Below are positions 14,001 to 25,288 of a DNA stretch of 64,000 nucleotides, piece by piece. Origin of the DNA: Litoditis marina (Eukaryota; Nematoda; Chromadorea; Rhabditida; Rhabditidae). Numbering within the stretch: position 1 is the first letter of the stretch; every line of letters begins with the position of its first letter. A program made the position numbers and the translations under genes. The stretch is from positions 806,001-870,000 of the forward strand of contig OZ038438.1 of assembly GCA_964036275.1 (NCBI GenBank), read 5' to 3'. A model generated the notes under the pieces. The model was not told the DNA's origin, did no database searches, and saw only the letters and a program-made list of their open reading frames with translations.

Positions 14001-17000
14001 GTGGGAAATACCAGGGCTGAGAGACTCCGTACACACCTGAATACTTAGAAGCGTCAACAATAGAAGACATATACTATAATAATGGATTAATAGGTCAGTC
14101 ATGCCCTATTTGTACTATTTGGTATACTCTCGAGTTGCGTTGCGACGAGATTGTATCGAATTTGTTGTCGATGCCTTTTCAGGCTCTGAAGACGGTGAAC
14201 CCGCCGACATGTCAGCACACAGCTAATCCATCATTCCACCTCGTCTTTTATTAAGAAATCGATAAATCAATTTATGATCAAATTGAGAGTTTCATTGTTT
14301 TTGTTTATTCAAAGTTTCTCGAGAGTTGGGACAAGAAGCTCACCGGGCGATATTCCACTGATATACCAGGCCAAGACACAGAAGCCGACCGATTCACAAA
14401 CGAAGGCAATCAAGCACTGCAGAAGAGACACACCATACGCTGGAAACGAACCATTTAGTTGCAAAGAGCCATACACCACCCTGAATCAGGACACTGTATG
14501 AGTATACTGTATCTCGAGTTACACCGTGTACAACCACACGTGAATTGTTATGCTAACTCGACAACATGGAGATCAATCATTGAAGTGGTTAGCGGTATGC
14601 ACATTGCACAACTGTTTTGAAAACCAGACAACAAGGTGTTTGGGATATCTCAGGTTGGTTTATGTTCACAAGTACTCATTAGCTTGTTGTGTGGGACTCA
14701 CAAAGTAACTACAGTGATGGTTATCTAGTAATCATACACAACCTACATTTCCTAAGTGTTTCGTTTCAACCACTTTTAGACACGCTTTTGGAAAAAGTGT
14801 TGGTATGCGTAGAGGTGCTCACTTTACAGCATTAAAGTATTGCAGATTTGTTGTATTGTCGTCTTAATCTCCAGAGGCCTATCGATCGAGTATAACTGGG
14901 CGAACTCTGTGTTATTTTTAAAGTTCATTTTGAGCTGACCTGCCAGATAAATATCGTCCAGATTGCTCCAGGACGCCTCTTCCGCTTCATTTGCGTAGGC
15001 CAGCATCATCATTCCATAGCCGACAGTCGTTTGAGGGAATATTAACTGAATAGAGGTAAACATGAGAGTTGCTGAGAATTCTGAGTTAACGATACCAGAA
15101 GATGATTAACATTTCGCGTATGTTCTGTAGAAACCAGCGTGAGACGAAATTAACCTCAGAAAAGCGTGCTGCTAAGAATATCTTTGAACTTTTCTAGTCT
15201 GCGACAACCGAGCAAAGTATCGTTATCGACTACGTATGTACTGTAGTACTTTTCTATCGCACACAATCAATGATCATACTTTGCGCTATGTATCTGGCGC
15301 CGACAAAATGTATGAAGATCCCTCAATATTATATATGAAAACAAATGAAAAGAAAACCAGAGCAGGACTACTTTCTTCAAAGTTATTGAGGTGATTTTCA
15401 TATTAACGTTAGTATTGCTCTTCGGATTCGGTGACGAGAAGTGTTGAAGGTACTCAAGAACTAACCGTGAATTTGCTGAAGGTCTTGTTCTTGGACTTGA
15501 CCGAGAGTTGAAAGGGGAAGAAAAAGAGGAAGTAGGTGATACAGGTGGCCGCGGTGGAGATGTTCGCGTTCGTGAAGAAGGTCGACAGGAGCAGTGACAT
15601 CGAAATGGACGCCATGGCGAACAGCGTCAGAAACACGATCAACAGCGAGATGTCCGTGTAATCATAGATCCTACCGAACTGAACTGAGTAATTTATACCA
15701 CAAATCCAGTAATTTTTCATAAATTGTTAATGTTGTTTATTTATTATGTTTGAAATTACACCGTTTTAAATGAACTTCCATATCAGATGCTAGAGTTGGC
15801 AACCCGAGCTCATGAAGCTCGGTGAAAAGAGTTTATTCGGAAGAGTGAAGGTTGTAAAATCTTCTGGAGAGACATGAGCTAATCATTGAGTCTGCGTTAA
15901 TCTTCATAAATTGAAATCGACTAAAGCGTAACGAACCTTCAGTATACAACAGATGACCACAACGCTGATAAAGTTGAGAAGGAACGAAATAATGGCCCAA
16001 GACACGAAATGAACAATGTCCCCGAGGCCCATGATGCGCATTTGTTCCTGAATTGCGATATTAATGTATCAATTCGTATTTGTATTACAGTACTCTTCAT
16101 TTCTACGAGAAACGATTTATTTAAACGATTAGGTCATGATTTGGCAATTCTTTTTAGTTGTAGGTGGGATCACATATTCAAATCATTGTTTTTCACGGAA
16201 AACCTCCATAATGTACCAACTATGTTCAGCTTACCTTTAGTTTCTGCTCCTTTTCAAATACGATATTTTTGACAAGTAGTGATGCGGGAATGATGAAGGA
16301 CAGAATCACAAACAGTCCAATGAAATTGGAGACATTGAACCTGGAAAACAGTTGTACATCTTCTGTTTTAGATGATTAATATTTTTCTAGAGAATGTGTC
16401 TATCAACTTTGTAGTTTGACCCCGCGACCCTTGTTAGATGATTGTGCATTTAACACACAACCCTTAGGGACCCGTTTTGCCATGGTTTGCTAGAACACCC
16501 AGGTAAGGTATCATCCTAGAACAATATTCATGTTGTTATAGCTGTAAACTAAGTATTTATTGTTATTGTTATTATAATTATTCAGAGTGTTGCTGTCTTC
16601 GTCTTCCTTTTCACGTATTCTCGGTCTGTCTCTGCCCTAATGGTGTATGTATAGGCTAGACAAAGTTCAAATTTGGATTCAATAAATATTGCATTCAATA
16701 GGTTTTGGATACTATGGAAACGTACTTGTCGGTTTCTACACATGGATACGGTTCTTGCTGGGCGAAGACTCCCAGTTCTGTCGACGATTGGCTGTTCATT
16801 GAAATTATGGCGCGATCAACTGCTTCTGCAAATTTTTTGTAAAAGTTTGCATCCAGTGGAGCCTGTTCTCGAAAATTTTTGGTGGGCCGGCCACTTTGTA
16901 ATGGGCTGGTCAGTACCTGACAGACGACTGTACAGGGTAGAGATGCATAGTTGTGACAGTGTGAAGTATCTTCAACCTACATGCTCTCACTTTTTGAGCT

Positions 17001-20000
17001 CACTAATTGCAGTGAATTGAGAGGGATTCGAGAGATTACATGTTGGAGATCGGCGAAATACTGGATTCACACCATCAACAGAATTGTTTCAAGTTATGGC
17101 CCTAACCACTAAACTATGCGCGGAACGTACAATGACTGTACACCGCAGAATTCGGACTATACACTACACCTCTCTATTGATGAGAAATCCAATTGAAAGA
17201 GAAAATATAATGGTTAAAGTCAATAGAATAATATATGGTAGGGTTTAAATAAATAAAACTAACTTCAAATGAATTAAATTGACATGTAAAAACTTGGTCG
17301 TGGATAGGTTTTCTCACCCTGTAGGAAAGAGAATCCGTAGGTGATGTACTTCAGGTCATTGAAGGGCATGTTGCGCGAGAAGGGATGCCGCTTGCTGTCA
17401 GCAATTCCTGGGGTGCCTGAACGAGAGAAGTTTAGATGAATGATTGGGGGAAGAATCTATGACTTGGTATTTTCTCTTCTTTCTTTCTCTCTCTTTCTCT
17501 CTCTTTCTCTCTCTCTCATTCTCTCTCATTCTCTCTCTTGTTCTTGCTGAATGTATAGTTTGTGAAGATTTTCTTCCATTTGTTCTCCGAATCTCCTGTG
17601 GCGATATACTGTGATTATGCTGAAACTCCAATTTCGAGACTCGCAACTTAGACTACTCATCAGAACACGAATCGTGCAGCAAGCAGTAAATTTTGATGTT
17701 AGTTTAAATTAACATAATTCTTGTTTATTTCTAGTATATATCCTATTTTGGGTCATCAACACAGTAATACTCACTATCGACAAGATCGGGTTGGTGTCGA
17801 ATTCGATAAGTTGTGAAATGGTCGAAATGAGTCGAGGTGTTGGTCATGTTCTCGAATGAAATCCCCGTGAAGTACTGCTCGTAGTCCATCAGACACACTG
17901 CCGCCTGAGAAGGAGGAAAATCACTACAGGGTTCATAATCAAACTCAATATATCACCGTAGCAAAGTGATAAAGTGGTTCAACTCTATGTTTTATGGCAA
18001 CTTTGAGATAATATTTATATGCCTAGAACAGCGCGTTTGGTCGTTACCAGCCTTTGGCAAAGTATTGCAAAAAAGTTCATACTTCAGCTGAAATATATCG
18101 TCGCCATTATATGAGTTTCTTATAACACCATTTCACAGGACGTGTAATCACGTGTGATTCAGAAAGACACTTTCAAAGGTTGCTACCGTCGTCTTTCTTC
18201 TCAATTTCCGCAATACTCAGTCATGGTATTGTGTTGTTCTGTTTTTTTCTGTAGTTAGTCTCATTCCTCAATCCACTTACCTGCTCCATGATTTCATTGG
18301 ATTCCACCATAATGAATCGATCGAGAAGGAAACACTGAAATAGGAGACTCTCTCTTTGAACCACGGGAATTTAGAAATATTTGCAGTCAGTAAGATCAAC
18401 AAGTTCAAGAGTCCTTAATACTCAACACTGCCACTTAGAACTAACCATCATATCTCGGAAGCCAGCCTATGAACATTACAGAAACAGACGTAATATAAGT
18501 TTATTTTTATATGCAAGTTTTAGTCGAAAAGTTAGTACTTGTTTGAGAGAGAAAACTCCATTCTAAACTGAATAAGATGTAACTGACTGTGGTGTACTGA
18601 TTCATAATCTCGGTGGCGTTTTTTGTGATCGCCCCAAAAGAATATGGATCAGATGGCTCGTTGAACAAGTGCTCCAAGGCGAACCGCAGTTGCTCCAAAA
18701 CAGGGGCCGGGTACGGTACGGGAGGCATGGTCGAGTTCATATACCTCAATATGTTCTGAAAGAGACGGCTGTATATTACTAGGCCATACAAACAAAGAAA
18801 GCGAACTTCCGTGCAATACCCCTCGAAACGTATAAAGATTTTGGTCGGGCTCATTCTCCGTATATAATTACGTCTGCATCGTTCTTTCTTGAATTTTCGC
18901 CGCATACAGTGAATTATTCTAATACTCGTTCTCTAAAGACTAAAGATCAATTCGGTTTCAGAGACTTTTGAAATATCAAAGTGTTCCAGAAAAACTAAAA
19001 CTCGTATTGTCCAAAAACGAAAGATTAGGAATGGCATACTGTATGTGTACACGTCAGAGTGAAACAGTGTGTGTACTCACCACACTGGCCGCATAGAAAT
19101 CGCTTTGATGTAGCGCCATCTGGAAGTCGTCCGCCATGCTGGGCCATTCGTAGAACTGTCTCCGCAGAAAATCGGCCGATTGTAGAGGTTTGTTCAACTA
19201 AACTATTCTATTTCGGAGTGATTTAAACAACCAACCATAACTGTGCCTTCACTACCTTAATCCTGTTACATTTCTACATAGACATGATGACATCATTATT
19301 GATATTGTTATCAGTTTTTTTATCAATACAATATTGTAGTACATGTATGAACAGCTGAACACACTTGATTTCGCTCCAAGGTTAAAGTTAAAGTTCAGGC
19401 TGGACATGCACATGACAAATTCCTGTTCTATTTTCGATTAGAAGCGAGCGATACATTTTTAGTTCCTGTCTTTTCTAGGGTTGCTTGACAATGAAATCAC
19501 ACTCAAGATTTTAAATTTCCACCTAGTTAGTTCTACGAGCAGTGCGACTAATTTCACTATTTCAGCTAACAATGAAATTTCATTTCAGACCTCTTTGGAA
19601 TTTGCCAAACATGATTGTACCTACTTGTTGGATGAGTTGTTCAACGGCTGGAGATTTGGGGGTGACGAGAATGTAGCCCTGGAGCAGCGGCCGAAAACGA
19701 CGAAACAAGGCAGTCTCGAACGAAGAACAGTTCAAATCTGGAATCAATTGAGTCAGTCGCTATTGGATAACCGGCTAAAATATGATTTATACCTGTTGAA
19801 CCTGGTTATCCAACCAAAAAGCAAACCAAACGCATAAGAAGGTTGATTTTTCTCACCATTATTCAAGTTCAATTTGAGAGCCTTTGTCTAATTCTTGACT
19901 GCCCACACTGCAACAGTTATCGAAAACTCAATTGTATTCCGTTACGTGAAAGCAAATTTGTTAGAAAACAAAAATGTCTGACCGTCATGAATGGGAACTT

Positions 20001-23000
20001 TGCCACAGAACTTTTTGTCGTGCTTGTCCTGGCCGGGAATCACGTCCGAAATGAATCTGAAAGTATCTGTTTGACAGAGATAATGAATCAGAAAGCCACG
20101 TCAGCCCTCAGAAGATGATAAACTGTTTTGTGTTCAGCATTGCTGGATCACATGTAGCGATATGGTTCTAGCTCAAGACATACAAGCTACTGTCTAACTT
20201 AATCAAACTTCTGAATCCAGTATGTATGTTTAATACAACAAATAACATAAACATTTTCAAGATACAGGTTGTTATTTTTTGGTTATGTCAATTTAAGCCC
20301 CTATACAATACTTAAATTCAATATTACAGTTATTTGAAACGAAAATACCAAAGCTACTAATGAGGCCTCGGCCCTCCAAACCCGTAGAGTCTAGAGGCCG
20401 GAACGGTGCAACATTTGCCTTTTACAATTATCTAAAACCTATATTGACAATCGTTTGTTCAACTCTTCTTTCACATCTTGTAATCTTAAGTCCTACAATT
20501 TAACGAGAGATCAACATAAGCGAGCTTAGTTTTTTCTCTCGAATATATGCTCAGCATGATACACATGAATAAACTTTTTCCGTGCAGTTTATTATGTTGT
20601 ATGCAGGAACTGCTGCAAAGACGCATGTCCAAATAACTCTCTAGGTTGACATCAGCACATCTGATTAGTGTCACAAACTGTGACACCAAACTACAGACGA
20701 CTTTTAATCACAGTTGGTTTATGTTCACAGTTTTTCGTTACATTCTAATCGTTTCTCGGGTTTTTCTGAACTCACTTGATGAGGTTCTCCCTCATTTTAT
20801 CGAATGGAGTTTCGACCCCGGACACCGGCGGAGTCAAACCAGCTACAGGGGTATCTGGAAGATTTACTGAATCTTATCCGGTTCAAAAACTTGTGTCGTG
20901 CTTATAAGAAACTTAATCATAGAGTAACGAATATGTGAATTTTAGGCAGTAGTTGTAGTCACCATAGTTGATGCATAAGAAATTGCTCTCCAACTAAAGG
21001 TAATGTTTTCACCACGTAGCTTTGGAAAAACAACCTTTTTGCTAATTTAGCCAAATAATAATAATAATAATGATAATAAAGATTGTCTAACTCAGGGGGT
21101 CACTGCCGCAGAAGATCGCCTCTCGTATGGATGTTTCTGATATTTGTTCCATCCATTTTGTGACGAACTCTCGCAGAGGTTGCTTTTCCAGCAAAACGTT
21201 GAGTCGAGAGAGACTGTCTTTGAAGTCCGTGCCAGTCAGACTGGAGCCGTCCTTCATCAATACTCTCTGGAAAACTGTCGTAACCCTGTTTAAATGGTTA
21301 GTTTACCATGTTATTTTTTGCGCCCGGAAAATCCTACGCTAGAACAAATAATCACGAACAGTCGATACTGTATACTTATTATACGGTTTCAGTTTTATTG
21401 ATTTCGTAGAGAATGGTAAAACCAGTAGAATTTGGTGCTTCATCTAGATTACTTTACTTGTAGTACATTGATATATAAAAACTATCATGGTCTTGAAAGT
21501 CTAAGTGAAATCTTTCGTGATTCGGAGCTTTCTTGCCATACAACAGTTAGAGAAAATATGTACATTTCGACTGATCGGATGCATTCTATCAAGATCACTT
21601 TTGAATTATCGTTGAATGAAAAGTTGGCACTACTTTTACGAATAGGGCGTTCTTTCTATAGTGACCATGCCGCCATTCCTTCCCACACCTACGAGTTCTC
21701 CCGTCCTTCCGAGATATCTCTCTTTCTCTCTCTTTCTCTCTCTTTCTCTCTCCCTCTCTCTCTCTCCCTCTCTCTCTCTCTCTCACTCTCTCTTTGCTTA
21801 TCTCTCTCCCCCTCTCTCTCACTCTCAACTTCTGAGAACGGATCTATTCAACCCACATCAGTGATATCCGAGTTAACAACATCCGATGGTGACGTAATAT
21901 CCAGTAGGTCCAGAGATGTTACATTGCAAAGCGAGTCGTAATCGTAATCTGCCAGCGAAGCACTGTAACACTTTCACCATAGATTCACTCGGTTTTTCAA
22001 AAGACTTTGGACATTGTCGGCGGAACGTCTATAATGCATCTTTTCTTCATCCAAGGTGAAGCATCTAGAGTGGGTGCAAATGCCTCACATTATTGACTGG
22101 AGACCATTATTAGAGCAGGTTAGGTTAAGACGAACTTTAACGTTCTAGCGATTCTAGTGCTGCTCAGGAGTACTACATGAGCTATGTCTTCGCACATTCC
22201 ATCTTAGCTCGCAGGTTAGAGGATCGCCGGTGAGATGCCACAGAGATTCGGAAAAAAACTAGAGTTTTTTTTCCGAATCTCACGAGAGCTATCTCGCAGA
22301 AACCTGTGAGAAAACTGTTTGTAATCATTACATTTTCACTTCTGAGACATCTCAATCATTGTCTACCGAGATATCTGTGTATTACTAGCCCCCCCTCCCC
22401 CACGTTGAACTCAGTACTACAGGAGTGGTATCAATCCCTCAGAAACTTCATGAGATTCTATTGATTGCCATGTTTCAACACTAGAAGTTCACAAGTACTT
22501 CACGAAGTGTTCATGAGATTCTCAAGAGAAACTCATATGAACTTCTCATGAGGTTGGACGGTTTGCTACGCCGGCTGTTATGAAATCACTCACTTTGGGG
22601 GTAGAATGAAGCTGGACTGGAAGATGGTCCGGTTACAAAGGAAAGGGACGCTGCTGTCGTCAATTAGTAGATCAAAGTATGATACGTCTTGTATCGACTG
22701 GCCCTGAAACACAGTGGCACGTGTATGGCCAGTTTGTAGTAGTCCTTGTAATTTCTATTGGAACTTCTTAAATCTGAAGTTGAAACTTCTATGACTTTCT
22801 ACACTTTTATTTTTTTTGTTATTTTGTCCATTACTGTAATGGACAAAATAACAAAAATAAAAAAAGTGTAGAAAGTAATAGTAGTTTCAACATTACATGT
22901 ATCATATCTTCAATACTATTGTATGATCTTCTAAACATAAATGAAACAATAACTGACCCATTGCATACCCTCTAGGAAGAGGTAAGGTGTGGGTGTGGAC

Positions 23001-24115
23001 ATGAGTAATGCGTTGGTCATCGGTTGAGAAACGCCCCAGTTGGGAAATTGAACTTCTGCATTGAAAGAAGGCGCGAGAAACTGAAAAGTCTACTATATAG
23101 GTATTACAACATCATGTTTCATACACGAAAACACAAGCTTGAATCGACGTCCATGACAAAGTTTAAGATTTCATATCAAGTTTGTCCGTGAAGTTTTTAC
23201 TACACAAAACGCAAACCGACGGCGGCGGTACCAAGAAGTTTCCAGAGAAAATTTGTTTGAGTCTTCAAAACAACACAACCATTCGCCAGTAGGGGAAAAG
23301 TGTGCAGATCAAGGCTAAACATAGGCTCAATCGTCATGCCGCCGTGTGCAGGACTATCCAAATGAAACGCTCCCCACCTGCGTCTTCGAGAATGCGCTAT
23401 TTGGTTACTGTTAGGTTTCGCTGAGCTAAACAATTTGCGAAATAGTCTAAACACAGCGCCACGCAGGTTGCTGTTGAGGCGTTTCATTACTGGACATCGC
23501 CGCTCCATAAGAAAAGTCCACGATGTCTTGGTTTGGTGACTATGACTAGTTTCTCTATTCCACCCACGTCTTTCGCTCGAAGTGCCTCGATGCTCGTCAT
23601 ATCCAGATTGGCCGCTATTTTAATGAGTTTCGTGAACTCCTGCCGCATTTCCGCGAACTCTGTCGGATTGTTTCCAATCCAATCCAATTGAAGCGAACCG
23701 TAATACACGACGTCAATCAATCTAAAGAACCATGGTTCAGTAGAGCTTGTTTATTGCGTTGAACGAGCCTTGCAAAGCGAGCTAATCACCACTACCGTAC
23801 TCCCTGCTGCAGATTGTTTAGACCGAACATTAACTAGAGCGTTCAGACTCGTTTCGCCTTTGTATGCCTTGACAGTCAGGTACCTGCCATAGTTGATTAC
23901 TCGAAGTACAATTCTGTGCGTATAGTTGTATCCTGGGTCAACTTGAGTATAAATCAGCATTGTCAAGATATGAATCTAGCTCAAGTTTCTCTGCTATAAC
24001 CACTGTCATAATGGCTTTTTGAGCGGAAAATTAACGAAGTTACATGTAACATAGCAGTGAGATGTACAGTTTGTTCTCGCTTCGTTTGCGGAGAGCCAAA
24101 TACGCTAATATTAAC

Positions 24116-24152
<37 letters not shown>

Positions 24153-25288
24153 GAAGTTCATTTGCATAGATCAGTAGCGGGGGTCATGAAACTAGAAAAT
24201 AACAAACTGAACAACAAATACTCGAAGATGACTTACATAGATTCGTTTTTGGAGGTGGCCGGATTGATATAGAATCCTTCGTCGCCAGTAGTGGGCACTG
24301 TATGACATTCATTGGAGAATGAGCAGAGAAATGAATGAAGGAAGGGAAGCAACCCCGCGGAAGGGAAACCCTTCGAGTCGTAGTGACCTGCAAAACGGAC
24401 AGGCTTAGAGAGAGTTGCGAGAGTTGCCAAATCTTCGTTGTACTTGGATTTTAGTCAACATCATCATTTACGTATTCCGCCCGGAAAGCAACAAGATCAG
24501 CTGAATAAAACGACAAGTTTGGGCAGAATACACAATCTACGCTTTCTTTGAAAAGAAACAACTCCGAACTCTCGTGAATACTCCTTGAAACTGCTTTGAG
24601 TCCCGTGAAGACCAACCATACTTAAATGGTGGATTTTTCTCAGTGTTTCGAACATTGTTCAATATTTACGTTAGTCGTGTTTGGTCTTTAACACATCGAA
24701 ATTTTGGAAGTTTGCACAAATGCACCAAACTGCAACTTGAAATAGAGCAGAATGGACCAGTGCCTGGACTGTATAGAAGTCCCTTTTGTCAGCTTCTGCT
24801 GACATGAAAAAAAAACAACTGTCGCGGTAGCTAGAAAATCGCAAGAGGTACCTCCTCTCATGGGCTATATCTCACGAACTCATAATTAGAATATATTGAT
24901 TGCCATGCTACAACAACAGAAGTTCACGAGTGGCTCACGAGGTTTTTTGAGATTTTCATTATAAGTTCGTGTATGATCTTCTGATGAAGTTGGAAGGATT
25001 GCTACGCCGCCTGGCGGCGTAGCAACCCCTCGAAAAGCTCATGAGATACCTCATGAGCTATTCGCACGAGCTTCTCATGAGATTCTATTGATTGCTATGC
25101 TACAACATTGAGAGTTCACGAAGACCTCACGAGGTGTCCCATGAGAACCTTATATGAACTTCTCATGAGGTTGTAAGGATTGCTCTGAACTCACATTGGG
25201 TGGAGCTGACTGTGAAGTCCCGTGTACGAACGGCGGCTAGAATAGCGAATAGAACGATGGGTACTAATAACTCCACGGCCAACCAAAA
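14..25288 (-). CDS. ABCA-subfamily full-size ABC transporter (partial, about 47 exons)
   Basis: Members of this family are membrane pumps or floppases that move lipids and sterols using ATP. The order read from right to left is TM1, large extracellular domain 1, TM2-6, nucleotide-binding domain 1 (NBD1), a linker, TM7, extracellular domain 2 and TM8-12. This is the ABCA architecture and no other ABC subfamily has it. Hallmarks visible are the Walker [10 protein letters not shown], the Q-loop CPQYNVLFD, the signature LSGG, the Walker [13 protein letters not shown] and the H-loop STHHMDEAD, plus the ABCA-typical segments VWFNNK and PLVAGLYGN. All exons join in frame with matching phases; exon lists are in the segment entries. 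The gene runs off the left edge after 14 (donor GTTAGC), so NBD2 and the C-terminus are missing. The first exon with the start codon was not identified; the first exon seen begins in phase 0 inside TM1. The exact orthologue within ABCA was not assigned. Confidence 0.95.
2044..2470. repeat. Fold-back element with long inverted arms
   Basis: Arms of roughly 160-200 bp (2044-2247 and 2308-2470) are near-perfect reverse complements around a loop of about 60 bp. Both outer ends carry AAACTAGC / GCTAGTT, and the arms share GGGGGACCAGAAAGTGTG and its complement. The left arm has about 40 extra bases near its outer end. It lies in the 1.9-kb ABCA intron between exons 41 and 42. No protein is encoded, so it is probably a non-autonomous transposable element. 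Confidence 0.8.
2620..3660. repeat. GGCGC-rich repetitive block with a degenerate tail
   Basis: From about 2620 to 3262 the core GGCGC or GGCGCC recurs at least ten times, usually as TTGGCGC, in otherwise AT-rich sequence. From 3290 onward follow CCAAATCGGTTCAGTAGTT, a run of GAGCGACGAGGGACGAGGG type repeats and a TGCGCGC-rich end. Reading frames across it are short and have no family signature. It looks like a decayed mobile element in an ABCA intron. Confidence 0.55.
5452..5701. mobile_element. MITE, CTATAG-ended family, copy A
   Basis: About 250 bp with inverted ends of roughly 38 bp. The left begins CTATAGTAGCCGTCATTCC and the right, reverse-complemented, begins CTATAGTCTTTTTCATTCC; both then continue through TACTGAGACT-like and CTACAGTA. 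No coding capacity. It lies in the ABCA intron between exons 37 and 38. Confidence 0.8.
7583..7762. repeat. Inverted-repeat hairpin element
   Basis: The left arm starts ACGTATGCTAGAAGATCCC and continues into CATCTCATCCTGCGTC. The right arm holds GACGCAGGATGGGATG and ends TCTTCTAGCATACGT. Total about 180 bp, non-coding, in the ABCA intron between exons 33 and 34. A TTTGTAGTTTGATC motif lies just outside its right end. Confidence 0.7.
8234..9439 (-). other. ABCA exons 29-32: linker between NBD1 and TM7
   Basis: Exons: 9339-9439, 9002-9116, 8728-8804, 8234-8376. They encode a soluble stretch ([18 protein letters not shown], then [20 protein letters not shown]) that corresponds to the regulatory region following NBD1 in ABCA proteins; the YGIS segment is a typical spot. 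Exon 8234-8376 is hydrophilic and variable, as expected just before TM7. Splice phases are consistent (0-2-0-2-1). Confidence 0.85.
10308..10385 (+). repeat. tRNA-like sequence, probably a SINE head or tRNA relic
   Basis: Contains an A-box-like AATAGCGCAGTGGTTGGCGC and a B-box-like AGTTTCGATTCC at tRNA-like spacing. The would-be acceptor ends do not pair, so it is unlikely to be a working tRNA gene. It lies inside an ABCA intron. Confidence 0.5.
10479..10595. mobile_element. TTAA-flanked hairpin MITE, copy 1
   Basis: Flanked by TTAA at both ends (10479-10482 and 10592-10595). The arms run AGAAGGATGATTATGTGG inward from the left and end CTTCCTTCTTTAA on the right, with an inner inverted pair CCTTTAAACTGCAAT / ATTGCAGTTTAAAGG. 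Length 117 bp, in the ABCA intron between exons 27 and 28. TTAA target duplication is typical of piggyBac-type elements (known), so that assignment is an inference. Confidence 0.8.
11905..11992. repeat. Short hairpin repeat
   Basis: Outer ends GGCGAGCGG and CCGCTCGCC are complementary. The middle has GAGAGAGTGTGTAGATCAATG and ACGCAGACGAAC, which reappear in related form at 42807-42882. Confidence 0.5.
13400..13678. mobile_element. TTCGG-rich MITE, copy 1
   Basis: About 280 bp built of inverted CCGAACC / GGTTCGG units; the two ends are reverse complements (GAATTCCTTCCCGAACC against GGTTCGTGAAGAAATTTGC). Open frames across it are by-products. It lies in the ABCA intron just upstream of the first NBD1 exon (13245-13336). 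Confidence 0.75.
13920..16825 (-). other. ABCA exons 15-21: TM2-TM6 of the first transmembrane domain
   Basis: Exons: 16726-16825, 16235-16340, 15937-16047, 15466-15678, 14828-15045, 14344-14480, 13920-14036. Hydrophobic segments include [19 protein letters not shown] (TM2), followed by the cytosolic loop EKEQ...[10 protein letters not shown], which matches the ABCA coupling-helix region. Later helices lie in 15466-15678 ([20 protein letters not shown]) and 14344-14480 ([17 protein letters not shown]). Exon 13920-14036 carries [20 protein letters not shown], the segment that in ABCA proteins leads from TM6 into NBD1. For 14344-14480 the acceptor nearest the conserved block breaks the frame; the acceptor at 14481-14483 (TTCAG before GGTGG) restores it and adds a reasonable peptide. 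Confidence 0.9.
17050..17125 (-). repeat. Second tRNA-like sequence (SINE-like)
   Basis: On the minus strand CGCATAGTTTAGTGGTTAGGG resembles a tRNA A box and GGTGTGAATCC a B box. No acceptor stem is evident. It lies within the ABCA intron between exons 14 and 15. Confidence 0.4.
17462..17538. repeat. CT-rich simple repeat
   Basis: Tract of TTTCTCTCTC units in an ABCA intron; minus-strand reading gives a meaningless Arg/Glu-rich frame. Confidence 0.85.
21715..21830. repeat. CT-rich simple repeat
   Basis: Long tract of CTCTCTCT and TTTCTCTC units in the ABCA intron between exons 5 and 6. Frames through it (Ser/Leu or Arg/Glu runs) are not genes. Confidence 0.9.
22160..22565. repeat. TCATGAG repeat region, copy 1
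   Basis: Recurring TCATGAGATTCTATTGATTG, CACGAG and CTTCTCATGAGGTTGGA units in both orientations, plus a small perfect hairpin at 22237-22279 (GATTCGGAAAAAAAC against TTTTTTTTCCGAATC). It ends about 30 bases from the donor of ABCA exon 5 (22594). Confidence 0.6.
22779..22891. mobile_element. Near-perfect 113-bp hairpin
   Basis: Arms of about 56 bp meet at 22835 with almost no loop. The core TTATTTTGTCCATTAC is followed directly by GTAATGGACAAAATAA, and the outer ends are GTTGAAAC / GTTTCAAC. It lies in the ABCA intron between exons 4 and 5. It is probably a small terminal-inverted-repeat element. Confidence 0.75.
24106..24152. repeat. TAA microsatellite
   Basis: About 14 units of AATAAT type within the ABCA intron between exons 2 and 3. 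Confidence 0.9.
24850..25185. repeat. TCATGAG repeat region, copy 2
   Basis: Same units as 22160-22565, arranged around a central palindrome GATTGCTACGCCGCC / GGCGGCGTAGCAACC near 25008. It ends about ten bases from the donor of ABCA exon 1 (25195). Confidence 0.65.

Larger units (their letters stand above)
16726..25288 (-). other. ABCA exons 1-15: TM1 and extracellular domain 1
   Basis: Exons in transcript order: 25195-25288, 24237-24387, 23568-23721, 22958-23080, 22594-22703, 21104-21264, 20776-20854, 19983-20056, 19625-19737, 19081-19197, 18588-18755, 18281-18334, 17775-17904, 17318-17416, 16726-16825. The first encodes a hydrophobic TM1 ([19 protein letters not shown]) followed by RTRD. 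The second has the conserved opening of the ABCA extracellular domain ([10 protein letters not shown]) with cysteines. Exon 6 uses a slightly unusual acceptor (AGAG before the exon) and a GTGACC donor. Exon 3 uses a GTGGGT donor. Exons 13-15 carry the segment before TM2 ([26 protein letters not shown]). Introns here are 0.1 to 1.9 kb and hold several repeats. Boundaries are inferred from splice consensus and phase. Confidence 0.88.

Noticed and set aside
21595..21864. Arg/Glu- and Ser/Leu-rich frames
   Set aside because: They run through a CT-repeat; no splice or family support.
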